Assembly: GCA_902363045.1 (NCBI GenBank) | Contig: CABIYX010000013.1 | Span: 59,691-75,284 of the forward strand | Source of the DNA: Clostridiales bacterium | GTDB lineage: Bacteria > Bacillota > Clostridia > Oscillospirales > Oscillospiraceae | Length of the DNA stretch: 15,594 nt | Direction of reading: 5' to 3' | Made by a program: the position numbers and the translations under genes | In this document: positions 7,367 through 15,594 of the stretch, one piece after another | How positions within the stretch are numbered: position 1 is the first letter of the stretch | How the letters are laid out: every line of letters starts with the position of its first letter | The notes under the pieces: generated by a model | The model's database searches: none | Told to the model about the DNA's origin: nothing | What the model saw: only the letters and a program-made list of their open reading frames with translations

Positions 7367-8840
7367 CCGGAAATGGGGCGATCTGAGCGAGGGGGAGTTT
7401 GACGCCTTGCTGGGGGCCGGCCTGCCGGACCTCCCGCCGGAGGAGATCGTGGAGGAGGTGACGCCCTGGAAAAGGGCCATGAACCGGGTGCTGGTGGGGA
7501 TGGCCCTCTCCACTGTCACACTGAATTTTTGGCTTCTGGATACGATCCTCCCAGCCATCGGGGTGGTGCTCATGCTGCTGGGCTTCCGCAGCCTGCGGCT
7601 TGAGAATCGGTGGTTCCGAAGCTGCTTTGTCCTGGCGCTGATCCGGGCGATCTACTTTTTCTTGCTTTTGATCCTGAATACCACCATCTGGGTCAGTGCT
7701 GGCGCCCTCTCCGCCCTCTTGGTTCCGCTGAAATGGGCCAGTTTACTGTTCCTTTTGGCGGTGTATCTCTGCTTCTGGCAGGGGCTGAGGGCGGTGCGGG
7801 AAAAAGCGGGGCTTCCGTCCCAAGCCAGGGCTGCGGGGGGGCTGGTATTTTGGTATCTCCTGATGTGCGTTCTGGGTGTGGTGGAGTACGGCGGGCTGAT
7901 TTTGGTCGCCGCTCTGCTGGCCGTGTACTTCTTGATCCTCCGCAGCCTGTTCCGCTGCTCCCGGGAGCTGGATGAGGCGGGGTACGGGATCCAGTCCGCC
8001 CCGGTCCGGGTCCCGGATGGATGGGTGGTCAAGGGGCTGATCCTGTTGGTTTTGATCGGCGGGTCCTGCGGCTATCTGTTCGGGAACAGCTATCCTATGG
8101 ACTGGCATCCGGTGGATGAGACGGCACAGGACGGTCTGGAGGATGTAAAGGCCAAGCTGTTGATGCTGGGCTTTCCGGAGGAGGTGCTGAACGATTTGAC
8201 TCCGGAGGACCTTGAGGCCTGCCGGGATGGGGTCGAGGTGGTGGTGGAGGTCACCGGCGAGACCTTTTCTGAGGACGGCAGGGGACCGGAGGAGCTGCGG
8301 ATCACCGGAGTCGGGGTGAGGCTGGCGGGTGAGCGGGAGCAGTGGGTCCTGATCCACCATTTCCTCTGGACGGAGGACCCGGGCTTCTATGGGACGGAGT
8401 CCATCCAGCTCTGGCCTGTATACCGGGACATCCCGGAGGGCTGGGCCGAGGCCGGGGAGGTGACCGGACGGGTGCTGTACAGCCGGGACGGAAGGGAGTA
8501 TGCCGCGCCGTACTTCTCCCTGGGCGTGCAGACCTTCACCTCAGACAGCATCTTCTGGGGGGAGCAGCAGAGTACAGACATCTTTGCCGCGTTCTCCTTC
8601 CCGGCGGATGGGGAACGGCAGCGGGGCTATCTCGCCTATCCTGTGGCGGAGCTCCAGGACGGCTATCTCATCAGCAGCTGGGTGAATTACACCCACCAGA
8701 GCAGCTGGCTCCAGTACCCTGTGGTAACCGCCATGGAGAAGCGGATGACTAGCGCATGGAACCGGGCGGGGGTATTCCAGACCGTCCAGGATGCGCTCCA
8801 ATTTTATCCCCAGGAAGAAGGGGAGGAGTTGTTGGGTTGA
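7359..8840 (+). CDS. Multi-pass membrane protein, probable anti-sigma partner
   Basis: A 493-residue protein starting at ATG 7359, eight bases after GGGAGG; an earlier GTG at 7350 overlaps that ribosome site and is unlikely. Residues 1-40 are acidic and probably cytoplasmic. About six or seven hydrophobic segments lie between residues 44 and 245 (for example around 85-110, 115-140, 157-195 and 225-245). Residues 246-493 form a soluble, probably extracytoplasmic domain rich in Trp and Tyr with no motif I recognise. Its 8-base overlap with the sigma gene and shared terminator suggest it controls that sigma factor in response to an envelope signal. The role rests on context only; no known zinc anti-sigma motif is present. 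Confidence 0.75.
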   Translation: MDDRKWGDLSEGEFDALLGAGLPDLPPEEIVEEVTPWKRAMNRVLVGMALSTVTLNFWLLDTILPAIGVVLMLLGFRSLRLENRWFRSCFVLALIRAIYFFLLLILNTTIWVSAGALSALLVPLKWASLLFLLAVYLCFWQGLRAVREKAGLPSQARAAGGLVFWYLLMCVLGVVEYGGLILVAALLAVYFLILRSLFRCSRELDEAGYGIQSAPVRVPDGWVVKGLILLVLIGGSCGYLFGNSYPMDWHPVDETAQDGLEDVKAKLLMLGFPEEVLNDLTPEDLEACRDGVEVVVEVTGETFSEDGRGPEELRITGVGVRLAGEREQWVLIHHFLWTEDPGFYGTESIQLWPVYRDIPEGWAEAGEVTGRVLYSRDGREYAAPYFSLGVQTFTSDSIFWGEQQSTDIFAAFSFPADGERQRGYLAYPVAELQDGYLISSWVNYTHQSSWLQYPVVTAMEKRMTSAWNRAGVFQTVQDALQFYPQEEGEELLG

Positions 8841-8845
8841 GCCTT

Positions 8846-8891
8846 CCGAGGCCGTGCGGGCGTAAGATGTGTCCGCGCGGCCTCGGTTTTT
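8846..8891 (+). terminator. Rho-independent terminator after the sigma/membrane-protein pair
   Basis: A 14-pair stem with one G-T pair: left arm 8846-8859 (CCGAGGCCGTGCGG), right arm 8873-8886, followed by TTTTT (8887-8891). It begins five bases after the stop codon. Confidence 0.93.
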
Positions 8892-9007
8892 CCGTCAGCG
8901 TCGGGCAGACCGCGGCCGGGGCCCTCCAGATCTGAGAATGGTTTTCATAAGAAAGCGGGAACGCGGTTTGAAATTCAGAAAAAGAGGGAAAAACAGTGGA
9001 GAAGCAG

Positions 9008-9036
9008 TTGCAATATTTCCTTCAAATAGGTATAAT
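9008..9036 (+). promoter_or_regulatory. Predicted promoter of ppdK
   Basis: TTGCAA (9008-9013), a 17-base spacer and a perfect TATAAT (9031-9036). The upstream part of this gene-free stretch (8892-9007) contains no feature I can support. Confidence 0.85.
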
Positions 9037-9039
9037 ATT

Positions 9040-9173
9040 TTCGCGGCAGATTCTGCCTGCCGCACCACTGGCATGAAAGCGGGCCGGGACGGCGCAGAGC
9101 CTTTGTGTGAGAAGGAATCTCTGCATCCGCAAACGGCTCCGCTATGCGAGTATACAGAAAGGAATGAAGTAAA
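9040..9173 (+). other. ppdK leader
   Basis: About 130 untranslated bases between the promoter and the TTG start. GCGGCA (9043-9048) can pair with TGCCGC (9058-9063), and a nested hairpin is possible around 9123-9147. A minimal ATG-AAG-TAA ORF (9164-9172) sits between the ribosome site and the ppdK start. No riboswitch class was recognised. Confidence 0.4.
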
Positions 9174-11807
<2,634 letters not shown>

Positions 11808-11920
11808 GAGTTCTGTCATTCACCATTGGATTTGATGAAGCGCAAACCTTCTATAAATCCCATGGATACGGCATAAAACCGTCAAAATGGCATGATTTGA
11901 CCGTGGAGGTTTATATCTAA
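11808..11920 (+). pseudogene. Fragment resembling the C-terminus of a GNAT acetyltransferase
   Basis: Directly after the ppdK stop, the frame through 11816-11920 reads SFTIGFDEAQTFYKSHGY, then about 15 more residues ending WHDLTVEVYI and TAA (11918-11920). The AQTFYKSHGY stretch is like the alpha4/beta5 region near the end of GNAT acetyltransferases, where A-x-x-F-Y-x-x-x-G-F/Y is typical. There is no start codon or ribosome site and the rest of the gene is absent. Its AT-rich codons contrast sharply with ppdK. I infer a leftover gene end at a recombination junction. Family assignment is tentative. Confidence 0.4.
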
Positions 11921-11925
11921 TCACC

Positions 11926-11970
11926 AAAACCCCCGTACATTCCCAATTGGGCAATGTGCGGGGGTTTTTT
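11926..11970 (+). terminator. Rho-independent terminator downstream of ppdK
   Basis: AAAACCCCCGTACATT (11926-11941) pairs with 11953-11968 with one T-G pair, and CCCAATTGGG extends the stem inside. TTTTTT follows the GC core (11965-11970). It serves ppdK, or originally the broken gene before it. Confidence 0.9.
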
Positions 11971-12122
11971 GTTGTTATTTTGGGCTGTTTGTACAAATCT
12001 AAACGGGAACGCAAAAATGTATTCTGATTTCAAAAATACATTTTGTCCATGCTCGCTGCTATTTTCACAGCAGCCAATTCCGTAATTTTGGACGAATTCA
12101 GCTTTCAGTAAAGGAGGCCATT
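11971..12122 (+). other. AT-rich leader of the first parB-like gene, with inverted repeats
   Basis: No gene is seen. AAAATGTATT (12014-12023) has its exact complement at 12035-12044. GCTGCT (12055-12060) pairs with AGCAGC (12069-12074) around ATTTTCAC. These could be operators or RNA structures. No good sigma-A promoter was found, although one must be near. The ribosome site AAAGGAGG is at 12110-12117. The left end of the mobile element probably lies in or just before this stretch. Confidence 0.45.
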
Positions 12123-12986
12123 ATGAGACGAGACGATCAAAGGCAAGCAGTAAAAAACATTCCCTTGGAACAACTGAAGCCATTTAAGAATCATCCCTTT
12201 CAGGTACGAGACGATGAGGAATTTCGGCGTCTTGTTGAGAGCATTGAAATTCACGGTGTAATTCATCCAGCGGTGGCTCGCCAGATTGGTGAGGATTGTT
12301 ATGAACTAATTTCTGGTCATCGACGCAAAGCGGCTTGTGAAGTATTGGGTTACTCTGAGATGCCTGTTTTAGTCCAGTCTATGACGGATGATGAGGCAGT
12401 TGTAAACATGGTAGATGCAAACCTTCAGCGTGAAACGATTCTCCCAAGTGAAAGAGCCTTTGCATACAAAATGAAGTTGGTAGCTATGAGCCATCAGGGG
12501 CGTAAAGGATTTACTTCCGCCCAACTTGGGCGGAAGTGTGTCGGAAAAGAATCCAGAGAGTTAATTGCTGAACAAGTCGGTCAAAGTCGCAACCAAATTT
12601 CTCGCTATATCCGTCTTACTGAATTGATACCAGAAATCCTTGAAATGGTTGATAATCGAAAAATGGCATTGAATCCAGCAGTATCTATTTCCTACTTGGA
12701 CAAGAAGCAACAGAAGCTACTATATAAGGTAATGGTAGCACTAAAAGCAACCCCATCTATTTCTCAGGCAAAAGCCATCCGAGAAAAGGCCAGTGAATCA
12801 GACTTTACAGAAGATTACTTGGTTTGTATCTTATCGGAAAAGAAACCAAACCAGAGAGAGCCGATGATTGTTGAAGAAGAAGAAATCAAGCAGTATTTCC
12901 CCTCGCATTACAATAGTGAACAGATGCACAACACGATTTTACTGTTGATTAGAAATTGGAGTAAAAAGCGTGGCTACACACAATAA
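12123..12986 (+). CDS. ParB/RepB/Spo0J-family protein (first copy)
   Basis: A 287-residue ParB-like protein starting at ATG 12123 after AAAGGAGG. The N-terminal domain (about 10-105) has the nucleotide-binding ParB motifs SGHRRKA (around 64-70) and NLQRE (100-104). A central helix-turn-helix lies near 145-166 (IAEQVGQSRNQISRYIRL). The C-terminal part is charged and ends in NWSKKRGYTQ. ParB proteins bind centromere-like sites and, with ParA, segregate or regulate DNA. It is similar along its whole length to the copy at 14215 but has no ParA directly beside it, its own terminator, and clearly lower GC, which suggests separate acquisition. Codons 131-139 encode the palindrome at 12513-12537. Confidence 0.9.
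   Translation: MRRDDQRQAVKNIPLEQLKPFKNHPFQVRDDEEFRRLVESIEIHGVIHPAVARQIGEDCYELISGHRRKAACEVLGYSEMPVLVQSMTDDEAVVNMVDANLQRETILPSERAFAYKMKLVAMSHQGRKGFTSAQLGRKCVGKESRELIAEQVGQSRNQISRYIRLTELIPEILEMVDNRKMALNPAVSISYLDKKQQKLLYKVMVALKATPSISQAKAIREKASESDFTEDYLVCILSEKKPNQREPMIVEEEEIKQYFPSHYNSEQMHNTILLLIRNWSKKRGYTQ
12513..12537. repeat. Perfect 25-base palindrome inside the first parB-like gene
   Basis: Left arm ACTTCCGCCCAA (12513-12524), central C (12525), right arm TTGGGCGGAAGT (12526-12537): 12 perfect pairs. In frame it encodes TSAQLGRK, just before the helix-turn-helix. The second parB-like gene has a matching palindrome at the same codons with compensating changes. Confidence 0.85.
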
Positions 12987-13012
12987 AAGGTCATTATACC
13001 TTGTCACAACAG

Positions 13013-13049
13013 GGAGCAGAAAAATTTTCTGCTCCTTTTTTTATTTTTT
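13013..13049 (+). terminator. Rho-independent terminator after the first parB-like gene
   Basis: GGAGCAGAA (13013-13021) pairs with TTCTGCTCC (13027-13035) around a five-base loop, followed by TTTTTTTATTTTTT. Confidence 0.93.
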
Positions 13050-13406
13050 GCGCAACAAACGGCCTCTGCCGTGGCCTACAAGTGAGAGTTACATCTCGTG
13101 GACCTTGAAAATTCAGAAGAACATCAGGTACAACCGTCCCTCGGAGAGCCACTCCGGTGATACGCCATGACGCCTACGGGTCGAGCGACTTCCCTATCGC
13201 CGGTAAAGAGCTTGATAACTTGAGGCCACGATCCAGGGACAGGGGGAAAACTTACACTCAGCCACAGTCCGAGCGTTAAAAGCGTCGCAGGCAATGGGAG
13301 TGTCCGGTACAGAACCGTGATAAATGAATCCTAAATCAAAAGGATGCCGAAATGTTCTTGATTTTAAGAAAACCCAAGGGGGTAGTTTACCCTCTTTACA
13401 TTCCAT
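13050..13406. other. Gene-poor stretch upstream of parA, function unknown
   Basis: About 360 bases with no convincing gene between the terminator and parA. An open plus-strand stretch of 56 codons (13109-13279) ends GKTYTQPQSER but has no ribosome site. A minus-strand frame reading into this region ends at a stop at 13194 and has no start of its own. Small stem-loops include CGGAG/CTCCG at about 13142-13156 and CGGT/ACCG at about 13305-13317. Close to parA, AGGGGGTA (13377-13384) pairs with TACCCTCT (13388-13395), eight pairs including one G-T, containing the exact inverted repeat GGGTA-GTT-TACCC. It may hold the parA promoter or operator, a structured RNA, or decayed coding sequence. No canonical parS (TGTTNCACGTGAAACA) was found. 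Confidence 0.4.
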
Positions 13407-13428
13407 CTTCTGTTCAAGACACAGGAGG
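13407..13428 (+). promoter_or_regulatory. Hairpin covering the parA ribosome site, sharing 12 bases with the parB palindrome
   Basis: CTTCTGT (13407-13413) can pair with ACAGGAG (13421-13427), seven pairs with one G-T, placing most of the AGGAGG site (13423-13428) in the stem. The run CTTCTGTTCAAG (13407-13418) is identical to 14672-14683 in the second parB-like gene. Confidence 0.45.
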
Positions 13429-13436
13429 AAACTGAA

Positions 13437-14258
13437 ATGAACACACAAATTATCGCCATCGCCAACCAGAAAGGCGGCGTTGGCAAGACAACCACCTGCG
13501 CAAATCTGGGTATCGGGCTGGCGCAGACGGGGAAGAAAGTTCTGCTGATCGACGGAGACCCGCAGGGCAGCCTGACCATCAGCCTGGGCCATCCCCAGCC
13601 GGACAAGCTGCCCTTTACTCTGTCCGACGCGATGGGCCGTATCCTGATGGACGAGCCGATGCGCCCCGGCGAGGGCATCCTGCACCACCCGGAAGGCGTT
13701 GACCTGATGCCTGCCGACATCCAGCTCTCCGGCATGGAGGTCTCCCTGGTGAACGCCATGAGCCGTGAGACCATCTTGCGGCAATACCTGGACACGCTCA
13801 AGGGACAGTATTCCCATATCCTGATTGACTGTCAGCCCTCCCTGGGGATGCTTACGGTCAATGCGTTGGCGGCTGCCAACAGGGTCATAATCCCCGTCCA
13901 GGCGGAGTATCTGCCCGCCAAGGGCCTGGAACAGCTGCTCCAGACGGTCAATAAGGTGAAACGGCAGATCAACCCCAAGCTCCAGATCGACGGTATCCTG
14001 CTGACGATGGTGGACAACCGCACCAACTTTGCCAAGGAGATTGCGGCTCTGCTGCGAGAAACCTACGGCAGCAAAATCAAAGTGTTCGGAACTGAGATTC
14101 CCCATTCTGTCCGAGCAAAGGAAATCAGTGCCGAGGGCAAGAGTATTTTTGCCCATGACCCCAAGGGCAAAGTGGCCGAGGGTTACAAGAATCTGACCCA
14201 GGAGGTGATGAAACTTGAAAAGCAGCGCGAAAAAAATAGAGCTGGCCTCAGTAGATGA
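13437..14258 (+). CDS. parA: ParA-family partition ATPase
   Basis: A 273-residue ParA/MinD-type ATPase starting at ATG 13437 after AGGAGG. The deviant Walker A motif KGGVGKTT (12-19) carries both lysines typical of dimerising ParA ATPases. LLIDGDPQGS (36-45) follows, and a Walker B-like ILIDCQPSLGMLTVNAL lies near 132-148. There is no N-terminal helix-turn-helix, so it is a small type Ib/chromosomal-like ParA. It should work with the overlapping parB-like gene to maintain or regulate a mobile element. Its codon use is GC-rich, unlike the parB-like gene upstream. The SD region may be controlled by the hairpin at 13407. Confidence 0.93.
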   Translation: MNTQIIAIANQKGGVGKTTTCANLGIGLAQTGKKVLLIDGDPQGSLTISLGHPQPDKLPFTLSDAMGRILMDEPMRPGEGILHHPEGVDLMPADIQLSGMEVSLVNAMSRETILRQYLDTLKGQYSHILIDCQPSLGMLTVNALAAANRVIIPVQAEYLPAKGLEQLLQTVNKVKRQINPKLQIDGILLTMVDNRTNFAKEIAALLRETYGSKIKVFGTEIPHSVRAKEISAEGKSIFAHDPKGKVAEGYKNLTQEVMKLEKQREKNRAGLSR

Positions 14259-15144
14259 CCTGTTTTCTACTGAAGAAAGTCGGCAAGACGAGCAACTGGA
14301 AAAAATTCAGGAAATTCCCCTATCTGAACTGCATCCGTTCAAGGATCACCCCTTCAAGGTCAAGGATGATGATGCAATGATAGAAACCGCAGACAGCATC
14401 AAAAAGTATGGCGTGTTGGTTCCTGCGATTGCCAGACCTCTGCCTGATGGCAGTTATGAGCTGGTAGCCGGACACAGACGCCGCAGAGCCAGCGAGTTGG
14501 CCGGAAAAGAAACCATGCCTGTCATTGTGCGCGACTTGGATGACGATGCTGCCACAATTATTATGGTTGACAGCAATTTGCAGCGAGAAAATCTGCTCCC
14601 CAGTGAAAGGGCCTTTGCCTACAAAATGAAGCTGGAAGCCATTAAACATCAGGGAGCAAGAACAGACCTGACTTCTGTTCAAGTTGAACAGAAGTTGAGC
14701 GCCAGAGACCAGGTGGCAAAAGAAGCCGGTGAACGAAGCGGTATCCAGGTAATGCGATATGTTCGTTTGACTGAGCTGATTCCAGAGCTTTTGGATATGG
14801 TGGATGAAAAGAAAATCGCATTTAATCCAGCCTATGAACTCTCTTTTTTGAAACCGGACGAACAGCAAATGCTGGTGGAAACAATGGACTATGAGCAGGC
14901 TACCCCTTCTCTCTCTCAGGCTCAGCGAATGAAAAAGTTCAGCCAGGATGGGAAATTGTCAGAAGATGTGATGCTTGCCATCATGTCAGAGGAAAAAAAG
15001 GGTGATCTGGATAAAGTGACCTTGAGCAGCGATACCTTGCGAAAGTATTTCCCCAAAAGCTATACACCGGCCAAAATGCAGGAAACCATTATTAAACTGC
15101 TGGAACAATGGCAGAAAAAACGCCAACGAGATCAGGAACGATGA
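14215..15144 (+). CDS. parB: ParB/RepB/Spo0J-family protein (second copy, coupled to parA)
   Basis: A 309-residue ParB-like protein. The TTG at 14215 lies nine bases after GGAGG (14201-14205), inside the end of parA; the 44-base overlap implies translational coupling. After a 30-residue charged N-terminus, the ParB domain has AGHRRRRA (85-92) and NLQRE (121-125), and a helix-turn-helix lies near 163-184 (VAKEAGERSGIQVMRYVRL). The C-terminus ends in WQKKRQRDQER. The parA-parB order and sequence are typical of integrative conjugative elements in gut Firmicutes (from memory). It is homologous along its length to the protein at 12123. Codons 153-160 encode the palindrome at 14671-14695. Confidence 0.92.
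   Translation: MKSSAKKIELASVDDLFSTEESRQDEQLEKIQEIPLSELHPFKDHPFKVKDDDAMIETADSIKKYGVLVPAIARPLPDGSYELVAGHRRRRASELAGKETMPVIVRDLDDDAATIIMVDSNLQRENLLPSERAFAYKMKLEAIKHQGARTDLTSVQVEQKLSARDQVAKEAGERSGIQVMRYVRLTELIPELLDMVDEKKIAFNPAYELSFLKPDEQQMLVETMDYEQATPSLSQAQRMKKFSQDGKLSEDVMLAIMSEEKKGDLDKVTLSSDTLRKYFPKSYTPAKMQETIIKLLEQWQKKRQRDQER
14671..14695. repeat. Perfect 25-base palindrome inside the second parB-like gene
   Basis: Left arm ACTTCTGTTCAA (14671-14682), central G (14683), right arm TTGAACAGAAGT (14684-14695): 12 perfect pairs. It encodes TSVQVEQK, in the same frame and place as the palindrome at 12513. The two differ at arm positions 6, 8 and 9 and at exactly the partner positions of the other arm, plus the centre. 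Confidence 0.88.
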
Positions 15145-15155
15145 AGGGAGAGCCT

Positions 15156-15431
15156 ATGAAAGATATTGCAGCAAGGGAGCTGAAAGGCCACAACATTCTT
15201 GCAGTGGAGCGATTTTGGGACAGCACTTGCTGGATGATTGAGTTTACTGTCTTGCGTCCCAGCACTGCTTATGGAAGCCCCGGAGATGAAATGCGGCTGT
15301 TTTTGACTGAGGACGGTTATCAGGCCGCCCTGCAAAGCCAGCAGCGCCGGGAGATCAAGATCAAGCGTTACGCTCGTGTGATTGAGGGACATATCCTCGA
15401 TTTCAAACCGGGAAAACGCCGCCGCTCATAA
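15156..15431 (+). CDS. Small protein of unknown function downstream of parB
   Basis: A 91-residue protein starting at ATG 15156 (MKDIAARELKGHNILAVERFW), with AAGGGAG at 15144-15150. An in-frame ATG at 15141 overlaps the parB stop and is an alternative. The protein is soluble and mixed alpha/beta in character with a strongly basic end (GKRRRS). It starts 11 bases after parB and is presumably in the same operon, as part of the mobile element. I do not recognise a family. Confidence 0.75.
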   Translation: MKDIAARELKGHNILAVERFWDSTCWMIEFTVLRPSTAYGSPGDEMRLFLTEDGYQAALQSQQRREIKIKRYARVIEGHILDFKPGKRRRS

Positions 15432-15454
15432 ACCCATACAACGAAAGGAAAGGA

Positions 15455-15594
15455 ATGAATATGTGTACTGTAAGAGAAATCCGAGAAGCTATTCAAGAAG
15501 ATTGCCGCTCACAGCGTGATATGGAATCCACCTAGATTGACCGTGTTTTTCAAACCTTACCATTTTCTCAGGAAAGGGATCTGTTTGATAAACC
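15455..15594 (+). pseudogene. Start of an ORF interrupted by an amber codon, runs off window
   Basis: After AAAGGAAAGGA (15444-15454), ATG 15455 (or 15461) opens a frame reading MCTVREIREAIQEDCRSQ, then RDMEST and TAG at 15533-15535. The same frame continues for 19 codons (IDRVFQTLPFSQERDLFDK) to the edge without a stop. CAG to TAG would be a single change, so a nonsense mutation in a small mobile-element gene is the simplest view. It could instead be a genuine 26-residue peptide. No family is recognised. Confidence 0.4.

Noticed and set aside
11942..11951. CCCAATTGGG as a third copy of the parB palindrome
   Set aside because: It only resembles the core of the first palindrome and is explained as the inner stem of the terminator.
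13050..13406. Group II intron remnant
   Set aside because: CACGGTTCTGT on the minus strand resembles half of domain V, but the matching GAGC-type half and the rest of the fold are missing.

Overview
The core part of this window looks like the chromosome of a fairly GC-rich gut Clostridia species, most likely Oscillospiraceae (Flavonifractor / Pseudoflavonifractor / Lawsonibacter-like). This is inferred from the clostridial ferredoxin start, strong GGAGG ribosome sites, C-ending codons in highly expressed genes, and a pyruvate phosphate dikinase whose catalytic His falls at residue 455, as in the Clostridium symbiosum enzyme. No genus-level marker can be checked here.

Layout. Positions 1-45 hold the first 15 codons of a minus-strand ferredoxin. 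A small inverted-repeat element (99-222) touches the stop codon of a minus-strand secreted serpin lipoprotein (221-1462). Divergent from the serpin is a str-type translation operon: a consensus promoter (1643-1671), an L7Ae-family protein, rpsL, rpsG and fusA, then tuf with its own promoter and a strong terminator (6692-6727). Next comes a two-gene unit of an ECF sigma factor and a multi-pass membrane protein that is probably its regulator, ending in a terminator. A monocistronic ppdK with a consensus promoter and a TTG start follows.

From about 11808 the character changes. A short AT-rich remnant resembling the end of an acetyltransferase follows ppdK. Then comes accessory DNA typical of integrative conjugative elements: an AT-rich parB-like gene with its own terminator, a roughly 390-base stretch with no clear gene, then parA, a second parB-like gene translationally coupled to it, a small unknown gene, and an ORF interrupted by an amber codon at the window edge.

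The most striking signal is in the two parB genes. At the same codon position, just before the helix-turn-helix, each carries a perfect 25-base palindrome (12513-12537 and 14671-14695). The two differ at three base pairs per arm, and every arm difference is matched by a compensating change in the other arm, although this alters the encoded amino acids. A 12-base copy of the left arm of the second palindrome lies in the parA leader, in a hairpin covering the parA ribosome site. This suggests an undescribed intragenic partition or regulatory site that has co-diverged with each ParB.
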